Below, in pieces: positions 1-7,200 of a stretch of DNA of 30,529 nucleotides; the first letter of the stretch is position 1; each line of letters begins with the position of its first letter. A program made the translations under genes and the position numbers. This DNA is from Merdivivens faecigallinarum (lineage in GTDB: Bacteria > Bacteroidota > Bacteroidia > Bacteroidales > UBA932), in NCBI GenBank assembly GCA_017695055.1, contig JADILY010000125.1, positions 1-30,529 of the forward strand, given 5' to 3'. The notes under the pieces are model-generated. The model made no database searches. It saw only the letters and a list, made by a program, of their open reading frames with translations, and had not been told where the DNA came from.

Positions 1-21
1 TACCAACTGAGCTATTTCCGC
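1..21 (-). tRNA. tRNA, 5' end only (truncated by window edge)
   Basis: The reverse complement gives a tRNA 5' acceptor strand (GCGGAAA), the U8-A9 linker and a canonical D-arm start (GCTCAGTTGGTA). The anticodon and the 3' half lie outside the window, so the amino acid cannot be assigned; a GCGGAAAT start occurs in several Bacteroidales tRNAs, including glycine. A promoter-like pair lies about 70 bases upstream on the same strand, which fits a transcribed tRNA gene. Confidence 0.85.
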
Positions 22-88
22 ATACATCCGATACCTTTGAGGCTACACGCCCTCAACTGCAAGGACACCTCTTTCGGTTTCGGGATTG

Positions 89-118
89 CAAAGGTACGAA
101 TAAATTTCAAAACTCCAA
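89..118 (-). promoter_or_regulatory. Bacteroidota-type promoter for the tRNA
   Basis: On the minus strand a TACCTTTG -7 box (89-96) is preceded, with 19 bases of spacing, by TTG (116-118) as the -33 element. This matches the TTTG / TAnnTTTG promoter described for the Bacteroides housekeeping sigma factor. It reads toward the tRNA at 21, leaving a leader of roughly 60 bases. Confidence 0.6.
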
Positions 119-128
119 GAGTTTTTTG

Positions 129-184
129 AAAAAATTATCAGAAGCTGTTTAAAAATCTCTGAGAAGAAATTTCAAACAGCTTCT
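129..184 (-). terminator. Stem-loop terminator downstream of pheS
   Basis: Two perfect 11-base arms, 140-150 and 174-184 (AGAAGCTGTTT / AAACAGCTTCT), form a hairpin with a 23-base loop. On the minus strand the stem starts 10 bases after the pheS stop and is followed by a T-rich run (129-139). This has the form of an intrinsic terminator, although the stem is not very GC-rich and the loop is long. Confidence 0.6.
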
Positions 185-194
185 CAGATTGCGG

Positions 195-1217
195 TTAAAT
201 TGCGGTTTCAAATTCCGAAAGAAACCTCAAATCGTTTTCAAAATATTCTCTCAAATCCTTTACCTGCCACTTCAACATGGCGATGCGCTCCACGCCCATG
301 CCGAAAGCGAAACCGGAATATTTTCTACTGTCTATGCCGGAAGCTTCGAGCACGTTAGGGTCTACCATCCCGCATCCCATAATCTCAAGCCAGCCGGTAC
401 CCTTGCATATATTGCAGCCCTTGCCTTTGCATATATTGCAACTTACATCAACTTCCGCACTCGGTTCCGTGAATGGAAAATATGACGGCCTCATCCTTAT
501 TTTGGCATCCTTTCCGAACATCTCCTGCGCGAAAAGCAATATCGCCTGCTTCATGTCGGCAAAAGAGACACCTTCGTCTATGTAAAGTCCTTCGACCTGA
601 TGGAAGATGCAATGGGCCCGGGCGGAAATGGCCTCATTACGGAAAACCCTCCCCGGGCATATAATCCTTATAGGAAGCGGAAGTTTTTCCATCGCCCTAA
701 CCTGCACGGAACTCGTATGGGTCCTCAACAGGACGGGATTGTCACCGGAAGTTACGAAAAACGTATCCTGCATATCCCTCGCCGGATGTTCGGGAGGGAA
801 ATTCAAGGCGCCGAAGACATGCCAGTCGTCTTCTATTTCCGGGCCCTCTACGACACTGTAGCCGGATTTCGAAAAAATGGATATTATTTCATTACGCGTT
901 ATCGATATCGGATGGCGTGAACCTGTCATGTAAGGAACGCCCGGCATTGTAAGGTCAGTCTTCGAAGATGAAGATACCTGTTTTCCTACGGAATTTTTCA
1001 ATTCTTCAATCTTCGCCTGGGCCGCCGTTTTCAGACCGTTCAGCTTCTGACCGAAAAGTTTTTTCATTTCAGGCGGCACGGTCCTGAACTCCTCGAAAAG
1101 CGCCGTCACTTCGCCTTTCTTTCCGAGAAGCCTCACCCTCAGTTCCTCTATCTCCTGCTCATTCGAAGCCTTCATGGCCTCGATACGCTGCATCAAATCC
1201 TTTATCTTGTTTTCCAT
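195..1217 (-). CDS. pheS: Phenylalanine--tRNA ligase alpha subunit
   Basis: This is the catalytic alpha subunit of the alpha2-beta2 phenylalanyl-tRNA synthetase, which charges tRNA-Phe in the cytoplasm. The 340-residue length is normal. The N-terminal ~90 residues are a charged coiled-coil arm. The class II core shows motif 2 (FRNEAISARAHCIFHQVEGL) and motif 3 (GFAFGMGVERIAML). Between them a short insert carries two CNICKG knuckles spaced eight residues apart, a likely zinc-binding pair. The ATG at 1217 gives the expected start. pheT is not adjacent; upstream is arginine deiminase with a 159-base gap holding a tandem repeat. A stem-loop follows the stop. Confidence 0.97.
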   Translation of the reverse strand: MENKIKDLMQRIEAMKASNEQEIEELRVRLLGKKGEVTALFEEFRTVPPEMKKLFGQKLNGLKTAAQAKIEELKNSVGKQVSSSSKTDLTMPGVPYMTGSRHPISITRNEIISIFSKSGYSVVEGPEIEDDWHVFGALNFPPEHPARDMQDTFFVTSGDNPVLLRTHTSSVQVRAMEKLPLPIRIICPGRVFRNEAISARAHCIFHQVEGLYIDEGVSFADMKQAILLFAQEMFGKDAKIRMRPSYFPFTEPSAEVDVSCNICKGKGCNICKGTGWLEIMGCGMVDPNVLEASGIDSRKYSGFAFGMGVERIAMLKWQVKDLREYFENDLRFLSEFETAI

Positions 1218-1233
1218 ATAAAATGCTTCTACA

Positions 1234-1305
1234 CTAAAATTGCACCATTAAAACCGCATCATTAAAACTGCACCAATAAAACTGTGTCATTAAAAACTGC
1301 GCCAT
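1234..1305 (-). CDS. Possible Phe-containing leader peptide before pheS (speculative)
   Basis: A 23-codon ATG-to-TAG frame on the minus strand ends 16 bases before the pheS start. It begins MAQFLMTQF and contains four Phe codons (residues 4, 9, 14 and 23, all TTT), with Phe as the last sense codon. It lies inside a 14-bp tandem repeat, so the Phe codons may simply be a by-product of the repeated AAAA tract. There is no room for a terminator hairpin between its stop and pheS, so classic attenuation is unlikely; translational coupling is the only leader mechanism that would fit. No Shine-Dalgarno is visible. Treat this as a hypothesis. Confidence 0.2.
   Translation of the reverse strand: MAQFLMTQFYWCSFNDAVLMVQF
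1236..1305. repeat. 14-bp degenerate tandem repeat, five copies
   Basis: Five contiguous copies start at 1236, 1250, 1264, 1278 and 1292, with a consensus close to AAAACTGCACCATT on the plus strand. Copies differ from each other at two to five positions. The array fills most of the pheS upstream region. No spacers are present, so this is not a CRISPR array. Confidence 0.85.
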
Positions 1306-1376
1306 CGAATAAAATTAAAAACCGCAAGCACAGCACACGTACCAAGCCAGCCGCACGCGTACGGAAGCCGGCCAGG

Positions 1377-2654
1377 CTATGCCCGCGAAACAGGCTGTGT
1401 CATACATCTTCCGCCACCGCCGCCGCGAGGGAGTTCCGAGCCTTCGATGGTAACAACACAGTCGCCCATGTCATCCAAGGAACGGACTCCGTCCAATATG
1501 TCCCAGGCCCTTACCGGTTCGAAACCGTTTTTAGCCAGCTCTGCAATGGTTGCCTCGTTCCGTCTGTAACCTATCACCTTGCCAGGAGCGAAAGCGAAGA
1601 AGTTCGCGCCGCTGTGCCACTGCTCCCTGTCCTGTGTCCAGGCATTTTCGGTCCCGCCGCAAATTATCGGCTCCAGTTCCATGCCTACCTTGGCCAATGC
1701 GGAAAGCAGGTTGTGTTCCGGAACAATCTCCGTCACATTGCCGTTCTCCACATGCATGCGTATGGTGCGGTATATACCCGGTTCCATAATCAAAGGCTTG
1801 TACACCATGCATTTGCCGTTTCCGAGCAAGGTAAACACCATATCGAGATGGATGAACGACTCTGGGGAGGAAGGAAGCTGCTGCACCAGGACATCGAAAC
1901 TGCCGTCCCTTCCGAAAGTGGACAGGGAAGTCGAAGTTGAGAGACCGGCTATCAGGGCATCTATGCCTTCAGTGGACGTGCGCAGCCCGTTGCCTATGAT
2001 AAGCAAATCATTGCGGGCTACCAGGACATCGCCTCCTTCAATCTTCACACGGGAGCCGTATCTGGCATCCTTTCCGGGCTCTATGACATTGCAGCCGAAA
2101 AGTCCGCTGTACGTATATATCGCCTTCATTATTATGGATTCGCGGTCGCGCACCTTGTTTGCCATCTTGCAAATGACGGCGTTGCCGCCTATGACGACTG
2201 CCGAATCCCTTGTAAAATAAAAATTGTATAAAGGAGACAATGCGAATTTCTCTCCGCTGAGAAAGGCCGTAAGAGAACTGTATTTCAACGGCATGCCTTC
2301 TATCAGGTAGCGGGCAAGCACATCCGAAGGCAGATCGGACAGCTCCTCCGCCAAATCCATGGCGGATTCGGCGTTGCATACCTCCCCGATAAGCCAATCC
2401 TTTCCTATCGGGTTATCGAGCACGGACCTGAGCAGGTCGGATACCTCGTACGTATCCGCCACCTTTGAGAGCACTCCGCTCAACTGCCTGTACTCCTGGA
2501 CGGCAATGCCCAGGCTGAGGATATCGCTGTAAAGGGCCTTGTGCGCATTCGCCGGAGTCATGTTTTCCACCTCCTTGCCCGGTGTATGGAGGATTACGGC
2601 ATTCAATCCGGCTGTTTCGGACGTTATATTCAATCCTATCTTATTGTTACTCAT
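1377..2654 (-). CDS. arcA: Arginine deiminase
   Basis: It hydrolyses L-arginine to citrulline and ammonia in the cytoplasm. The protein is 425 residues, close to the usual ~410. Guanidino-group-modifying enzyme motifs are present in order: FTRD (147-150), EGGD (206-209), HLD (269-271) and the C-terminal glycine-rich loop with the nucleophile, RGGGGGRCMTQP (Cys417). There is no signal peptide, which separates it from the exported peptidylarginine deiminases. It starts 17 bases after the mannose-1-phosphate guanylyltransferase stop, so the two are probably cotranscribed. Ornithine carbamoyltransferase and carbamate kinase, the usual pathway partners, are not in the window. Agmatine deiminase is less likely from the motif spacing. 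Confidence 0.92.
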   Translation of the reverse strand: MSNNKIGLNITSETAGLNAVILHTPGKEVENMTPANAHKALYSDILSLGIAVQEYRQLSGVLSKVADTYEVSDLLRSVLDNPIGKDWLIGEVCNAESAMDLAEELSDLPSDVLARYLIEGMPLKYSSLTAFLSGEKFALSPLYNFYFTRDSAVVIGGNAVICKMANKVRDRESIIMKAIYTYSGLFGCNVIEPGKDARYGSRVKIEGGDVLVARNDLLIIGNGLRTSTEGIDALIAGLSTSTSLSTFGRDGSFDVLVQQLPSSPESFIHLDMVFTLLGNGKCMVYKPLIMEPGIYRTIRMHVENGNVTEIVPEHNLLSALAKVGMELEPIICGGTENAWTQDREQWHSGANFFAFAPGKVIGYRRNEATIAELAKNGFEPVRAWDILDGVRSLDDMGDCVVTIEGSELPRGGGGGRCMTQPVSRA

Positions 2655-2671
2655 AAATTATGTATTTATGT

Positions 2672-3763
2672 CTATTTATACTTGTTGAAATCACTCATGG
2701 ACAAATCCGTAATCACCTGCTTGATATCCGCCTCGACTTTCGGGCATATAAGCAGCACGTCATCGGTATTCACCACAATGAAGTTTTCGAGCCCCCTGAC
2801 CGCAATCAGCTTGCCCTTCTCTTTCGAAAGCAATATCGAATCCGTCACGCCGGAAACGAGGCTATCCTTCGCAAGGACGAGATTCCCGTTTTCATCCTTA
2901 TTGCCGAGACACCTGTAGAGCGACTCCCATGTCCCGAGATCCGACCACGAAAAATCCGCCGGAATCAGCCAGGCCTTGTCGGTTTTCTCCATTACGGCAT
3001 AGTCAATCGATATCTTCGGACTGTCCCCGTATGCCTTTTCGACAAAATCCTCTTCCGCATCCGTCCACATCACATCCTTCCAGCCGTCGAATTGCGAAGC
3101 GAGTTCCGGCATATATTTTTCGAGTTCCCCGCGGATGGAAGCAAGGCTCCAAACGAAGATTCCCGAATTCCAGTAAAACTCCCCGCTGTTCATGAACACC
3201 TGGGCCATTTCCAGATCCGGTTTTTCCGTAAAGGTCTTTACAGGCATGGCCCCTCCTCTGAATTTGCTTTGCGAGGCGGCCGAAACCTGGATGTAACCAT
3301 AGTTCGTTTCCGGCCTCGTCGGCTTGATGCCTAGGGTTACCAAAGAATCATGCTTTTCCGCATGGTCGAAGGCCTCAAGGATATTCCTGACGAAGATGTC
3401 CTCCTCCTTTATCCAATGGTCCGACGGAGCCACAACCATCGTGGAGTCGGGATCCTTTGCCAAAAGCTTATATAATGAATATGCTATACATGGTGCCGTA
3501 TTCCGGCCGAAAGGCTCCAAAAAGATATTTTCAGAAGGCATTTCGGGCAATTGCCCTGCCACTATGTCCTCATAAATCCGCCCCGTAACCACAAAAATAT
3601 TCTCCACCGGCAGGATTTTGGCAAAACGGTCGAATGTCTCCCGCAAAAAGGTCTTGCCCGAACCGGTTATGTCAAGAAACTGTTTCGGCATACTGCTGCG
3701 GCTTATCGGCCAGAAGCGGCTTCCGACACCGCCCGCCATTATGACACAGTAACGATTATTCAT
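2672..3763 (-). CDS. manC: Mannose-1-phosphate guanylyltransferase (GDP-mannose pyrophosphorylase)
   Basis: It makes GDP-mannose from mannose-1-phosphate and GTP for surface glycans and GDP-fucose. The nucleotidyltransferase signature AGGVGSRFWPISR lies at residues 10-22, followed by EPFGRNTAPCIA, the FTEKPD metal/sugar site, NSGIFVW and SWSDLGTW. At 363 residues it has the catalytic domain and a short left-handed beta-helix tail but lacks the fused C-terminal cupin phosphomannose isomerase domain of longer ManC proteins. Start ATG at 3763; arginine deiminase follows after 17 bases. A TATTTTTG -7-like box at 3793-3800 may give it its own promoter 57 bases after yraN. Confidence 0.93.
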   Translation of the reverse strand: MNNRYCVIMAGGVGSRFWPISRSSMPKQFLDITGSGKTFLRETFDRFAKILPVENIFVVTGRIYEDIVAGQLPEMPSENIFLEPFGRNTAPCIAYSLYKLLAKDPDSTMVVAPSDHWIKEEDIFVRNILEAFDHAEKHDSLVTLGIKPTRPETNYGYIQVSAASQSKFRGGAMPVKTFTEKPDLEMAQVFMNSGEFYWNSGIFVWSLASIRGELEKYMPELASQFDGWKDVMWTDAEEDFVEKAYGDSPKISIDYAVMEKTDKAWLIPADFSWSDLGTWESLYRCLGNKDENGNLVLAKDSLVSGVTDSILLSKEKGKLIAVRGLENFIVVNTDDVLLICPKVEADIKQVITDLSMSDFNKYK

Positions 3764-3792
3764 ATCTTCATGAATTTTGAGGTTCCAAACTG

Positions 3793-3800
3793 CAAAAATA
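3793..3800 (-). promoter_or_regulatory. Candidate -7 box for manC-arcA
   Basis: The minus strand reads TATTTTTG, matching TAnnTTTG, 29 bases before the manC ATG and inside the A-rich gap after yraN. No TTG lies at the expected -33 distance, so support is partial. Confidence 0.35.
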
Positions 3801-3820
3801 CCAAAAAAAGCTGCAATCTT

Positions 3821-4186
3821 CTAAAAAAATGGAAGAAAAGCATCCTCAATATATTCAATAATCGCACCACCCCGGGCATTTGCGGAGACCGCAACCACAT
3901 CGAAACGCACTTCCTTGGATGCAGGATGCATGGCGAGGTATGCCCTGGCAGCACGGCACATGTTCAGCATCTTGGCCCTGTTTACGGCAGAAGCGGGGGT
4001 GACTTCCGGACAAAACCTTGTCTTCACCTCCACGAAATGCAGGTATTTTCCGGTTTCCGAAATGATATCCACTTCCAGATGGCCGTTTCTCCAGCCTCTG
4101 GCCAGGATTTCATGCCCCAATGATTCGAGGTAGGCTGCTGCCGCATCCTCTCCGGCCTTTCCTACAGAATGCCGGCTACCGTCCAT
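3821..4186 (-). CDS. yraN: YraN family (UPF0102) putative endonuclease
   Basis: A 121-residue protein with the family pattern: GKAGEDAAAAYLESLGHEIL near the N-terminus, then a Trp-Arg (residues 32-33), EVDII and the FVEVKTR core. Together these form a restriction-endonuclease-like fold with Glu/Asp/Lys metal residues. The family is widespread and conserved but its physiological substrate is not settled; links to recombination and replication repair have been proposed. The ATG at 4186 lies inside the upstream lipoprotein gene (25-base overlap), indicating translational coupling. Its placement two genes after mutS2 fits a nucleic-acid-maintenance role, but that is inference. Confidence 0.88.
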   Translation of the reverse strand: MDGSRHSVGKAGEDAAAAYLESLGHEILARGWRNGHLEVDIISETGKYLHFVEVKTRFCPEVTPASAVNRAKMLNMCRAARAYLAMHPASKEVRFDVVAVSANARGGAIIEYIEDAFLPFF

Positions 4187-4566
4187 TTTCCGTCATTTTT
4201 AACGGCAAGAAAATTTCCCCGATACGCATTCCCGGCTCCACCCGGGCCTTCCATGACAAAGGCGACCGCCACCGAATCATCCCCGGCAGGTTGCAGTTCC
4301 GAAGAGACTATCTTCGTAGAGGACAGCATCTGCCTGAATTTGGAAATGACGGCACTGTCCCCCTCATTTTCTTCGAATACGCCGGATATGCTCTCGAAAA
4401 CCCCGTCCGAGCAATACGCCCTGACGGAATCCATGTCTGCCGCAAGCCAGTACTCCACGAATTTCCTCACCGTTTCTTCCGCATCCGTCCCGCCTTTCCG
4501 GGAACAGGAGGCAAGTGGCAAAACGGCCAAAGCCACCGTCACAAGCAAATAATTGGCAAAACGCAT
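4162..4566 (-). CDS. Small lipoprotein, DUF4878/NTF2-like
   Basis: The 134-residue product has a lipoprotein signal peptide ending in LPLASC (Cys21), so it is probably anchored in the inner or outer membrane. The mature part starts with a helix (AEETVRKFVEYWLAADMDSV), continues with mixed alpha/beta sequence and ends with DGKWTV, the usual layout of DUF4878 lipoproteins with an NTF2-like cone fold. No catalytic residues can be named and the function is unknown. It begins 2 bases after the mutS2 stop and overlaps yraN by 25 bases, so it is locked into that operon. Confidence 0.75.
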   Translation of the reverse strand: MRFANYLLVTVALAVLPLASCSRKGGTDAEETVRKFVEYWLAADMDSVRAYCSDGVFESISGVFEENEGDSAVISKFRQMLSSTKIVSSELQPAGDDSVAVAFVMEGPGGAGNAYRGNFLAVKNDGKWTVAGIL

Positions 4567-4568
4567 AA

Positions 4569-7100
4569 TCAGTCAAATGTCACTACTGTTATCCCAGACC
4601 CTCCGAAGCGGATGTCTTCGTCCTTTACGGAAGATACGCCCGGAACGGTCTTCAAATATTTCTGTATTTCTTCCCGCAACGCCCCGGTCCCCTTGCCGTG
4701 AAGGATTCTGACAGAAGGGACTCCGAGCATTATCGCATCATCTATATAATTGACCACGGCCGACAGGGCCTCGGCCACCCGCTCCCCGCGCAAATCTATT
4801 TCGCTCTTGAAATTCAGCCTGCGTTCGCGCAAGGCGGGATCTTCCCTCCTTACAGTCTGTACGGGCTGCACGGCGGACTTCCTGAATTCTCCGGAGGATA
4901 TTTTCTCGACCTTGTCAGGAGCCACCCGCGTGGAAATATTGCCTACGGAAACAAAGACCTGCTTCGGACTTACACGGACAACTTCCCCGACAAGGCCGCT
5001 GTCCTTTAACCGGACTTTGTCCCCTACGCCCAGAGGACTTTCGCGGAAAGCCTTTTCGGCGGCTTCTTCACGGGCTTTACGCTCCATTTCGGCCCTCTCT
5101 TTCTCACCCGCACGCATCAGCTTTTTCCGGGCCTCCCTCTCGCGCCGGGCCTTAATCTGCCCGATTTTGCGTTCTATGCCGTCATCTTCGGGAGCCGGCT
5201 TGTCCAACGAAGCCGAGAAAGCGGAAACCGCACTCCTCGCCTTCTTTGTCTCGACCGCATCCGCCTGCGATTCCCTTATCGTCCTCACGGTATTTTCTAT
5301 GAGCCTGTTGGCCCCGGATATTATTTCCTTGGCCTCGCGTTTGGCCTCGTCTATAATCTCTTTCTTGGTTTTCCTTATGGCCTCCAGTTCATTCTGATAC
5401 CTCTCCGTCAAACTGTCAAGGGTCTTGTCCGTACTTTTGATATGCGACAGTTTTTCATCTATGGCGCGCCGGCTGCGGGCGATACGGCGGAGATTGCGCT
5501 CGATGCCTACGAATTCCTCCCCTGCACGTGACTCTGCATCCTTTATGATGCTTTCGGGCAGCCCCATTTTCCTCGCCAGCTCGAAAGCGAAAGAATTCCC
5601 GGGAAGTCCGGTTTCGAGCCTGAATAAAGGCGTTATGTTCTTCACATCGAACTGCATGGCACCGTTTACCACTCCGTTGTCACCCGATGCATAGAGTTTC
5701 AGGTTGGTATAATGGGTGGTTATCACGCCGAAGACCCCTCTCCTGTCGAGTTCTGCAAGGATGGCCTCCGCTATTGCACCTCCTGCGGCAGGCTCTGTTC
5801 CCGAACCGAATTCGTCTATTAGCACGAGGGTTTTCCCGTCGGCATACGACAGCATGTCCCTCATATTGGCGAGATGGGAACTGTATGTACTCAAATCGTT
5901 TTCAATAGACTGGTCATCACCGATGTCCACCATTATGGAGTTGAATACGGGAAGCTCGGATATTTCCGATGAAGGGACGAGCATCCCCCACTGGAACATA
6001 TACTGAATCAGCCCCACCGTCTTCAGGCAGACCGATTTTCCGCCGGCATTCGGGCCGGATATGAGCATGATATGCCTCTGAGGGGTGAGCGAAATGGTCA
6101 GCGGGACTATTTCCTTGTGCTCTTTTTTCAGGTTTTTCTCCAAAATCGGATGCCTGGCCTTGCGCAGATTGAGTTCCCCGTTATCCGAGATAATCGGTTT
6201 GCCGGCTATGAAGTCCAATGAGACCTGGGCCTTGGCCATTATGAAATCTATCTCTCCCAAAAAACGGAAAGAATCCGCTATGTCATCGATATAAGGGCGG
6301 AGAAAAGCGGTGAACTCGGCCAGAATCCTTATGATTTCCCTCCTCTCGGCAAAACGCAGCTCGCTTATACGGTTGTCGAGTTCGACTATTTCTTCCGGCT
6401 CAATGAAAGTGGTTTTACCGGTAGCGGACTCGTCGATGATAAAGCCTTTCAGCTTGCGTTTGTTAGCGGACGATACCGGTATGAGTATCTTGCCGTCGCG
6501 CACGGATACGGAAGCGTCCTTGTCCACGATTCCCTCTTCCTGGCCCCGCCTCAGGACGGCTTCAGCCTTGCGCGATATCGAAGACTCGGCATCCCTCAGG
6601 GAACGGCGTATTGTGGCAAGCTGCTCAGAAGCATTGTCTTTTACGGCCCCGTAACGGTCGAGTATCGAATCTATCCTGTCGAGCACAGCAGGAAAACACA
6701 GCACGGGAGAAGCCATTTCCTTCAGTCTCGGATACAGTCCGTCCTTGACCGAATCGAAAAAGGAGACTATGCGCCTTACGGCATCCATTGCCTTGCGCAG
6801 TTTGCCCATGGAAACGACATCGATATATGAAGATTCGGCCTTGAGGGGGATGAGAAAATCCATGCAGTCTTCGAAACCCTGGGACGGGAACGAGTCTTCG
6901 AACATCAGAATCATCCTCATCTCGTCAGTAAGTTCCAGCCTGCGTGAAATCTCCGCGACGGAAGTGGAGAAACCTTCACTGCCGGCCCTCTCCTTCGAAT
7001 ATGCCATGGAGCACTTCGCACAAACCGACTCCCTTACCTTGTCGAAGCCGAGTTTCTGTTCCGTTTTCAATATGTCCGTCAAAAAGTTTTCCATCTCCAT
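4569..7100 (-). CDS. mutS2: Endonuclease MutS2 / ribosome-collision factor with Smr domain
   Basis: The 843-residue protein has the MutS2 layout: a lever/clamp region without the mismatch-recognition domain I, an ATPase with Walker A GPNAGGKS (349-356) and Walker B LIDEFGSGTEP (428-438), a long Lys/Glu/Arg-rich coiled coil (about 510-690), a KOW-like segment (GVGDKVRLKDSGLVGEVVRV), and a C-terminal Smr nuclease domain (767-843) with DLRG and HGKG. MutS2 proteins suppress recombination in some bacteria and split collided ribosomes in Bacillus. Two in-frame ATGs (7100 and 7094) could serve as start. It heads the minus-strand run and has a good promoter upstream. Confidence 0.95.
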   Translation of the reverse strand: MEMENFLTDILKTEQKLGFDKVRESVCAKCSMAYSKERAGSEGFSTSVAEISRRLELTDEMRMILMFEDSFPSQGFEDCMDFLIPLKAESSYIDVVSMGKLRKAMDAVRRIVSFFDSVKDGLYPRLKEMASPVLCFPAVLDRIDSILDRYGAVKDNASEQLATIRRSLRDAESSISRKAEAVLRRGQEEGIVDKDASVSVRDGKILIPVSSANKRKLKGFIIDESATGKTTFIEPEEIVELDNRISELRFAERREIIRILAEFTAFLRPYIDDIADSFRFLGEIDFIMAKAQVSLDFIAGKPIISDNGELNLRKARHPILEKNLKKEHKEIVPLTISLTPQRHIMLISGPNAGGKSVCLKTVGLIQYMFQWGMLVPSSEISELPVFNSIMVDIGDDQSIENDLSTYSSHLANMRDMLSYADGKTLVLIDEFGSGTEPAAGGAIAEAILAELDRRGVFGVITTHYTNLKLYASGDNGVVNGAMQFDVKNITPLFRLETGLPGNSFAFELARKMGLPESIIKDAESRAGEEFVGIERNLRRIARSRRAIDEKLSHIKSTDKTLDSLTERYQNELEAIRKTKKEIIDEAKREAKEIISGANRLIENTVRTIRESQADAVETKKARSAVSAFSASLDKPAPEDDGIERKIGQIKARREREARKKLMRAGEKERAEMERKAREEAAEKAFRESPLGVGDKVRLKDSGLVGEVVRVSPKQVFVSVGNISTRVAPDKVEKISSGEFRKSAVQPVQTVRREDPALRERRLNFKSEIDLRGERVAEALSAVVNYIDDAIMLGVPSVRILHGKGTGALREEIQKYLKTVPGVSSVKDEDIRFGGSGITVVTFD

Positions 7101-7118
7101 TCCTATACTTCATAAGAT

Positions 7119-7134
7119 GCAAATATAGTGAGAA
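7119..7134 (+). repeat. Left copy of a 16-bp direct repeat flanking the AbiE module
   Basis: The sequence GCAAATATAGTGAGAA matches 8916-8931 at 15 of 16 positions in the same orientation. The copies bracket exactly the toxin-antitoxin genes. Part of the match is explained by a shared -7 box, but the GYGAGAA extension is not. Confidence 0.6.
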
Positions 7135-7151
7135 GCCGAGAGCAGAGCAAA
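7120..7151 (-). promoter_or_regulatory. Bacteroidota-type promoter for mutS2
   Basis: On the minus strand, TTTG (7148-7151) and TATATTTG (7120-7127) are separated by 20 bases, an ideal -33/-7 pair. The -7 box lies 19 bases before the mutS2 ATG, so the leader would be very short. The -7 box is part of a 16-bp sequence repeated at 8916-8931. Confidence 0.65.
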
Positions 7152-7200
7152 TGAATTTATTCAAACTGCATTGCCGAGAGGCGGAGGCTGCAAGGCTTTA

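Noticed and set aside
1236..1305. CRISPR-like array
   Set aside because: The units are contiguous, degenerate and only 14 bases long with no spacers. The same reasoning excludes the 28-bp array at 30354-30434.
4569..7100. Classical mismatch-repair MutS
   Set aside because: The N-terminal mismatch-recognition domain is missing and a C-terminal Smr domain is present, so it is MutS2.
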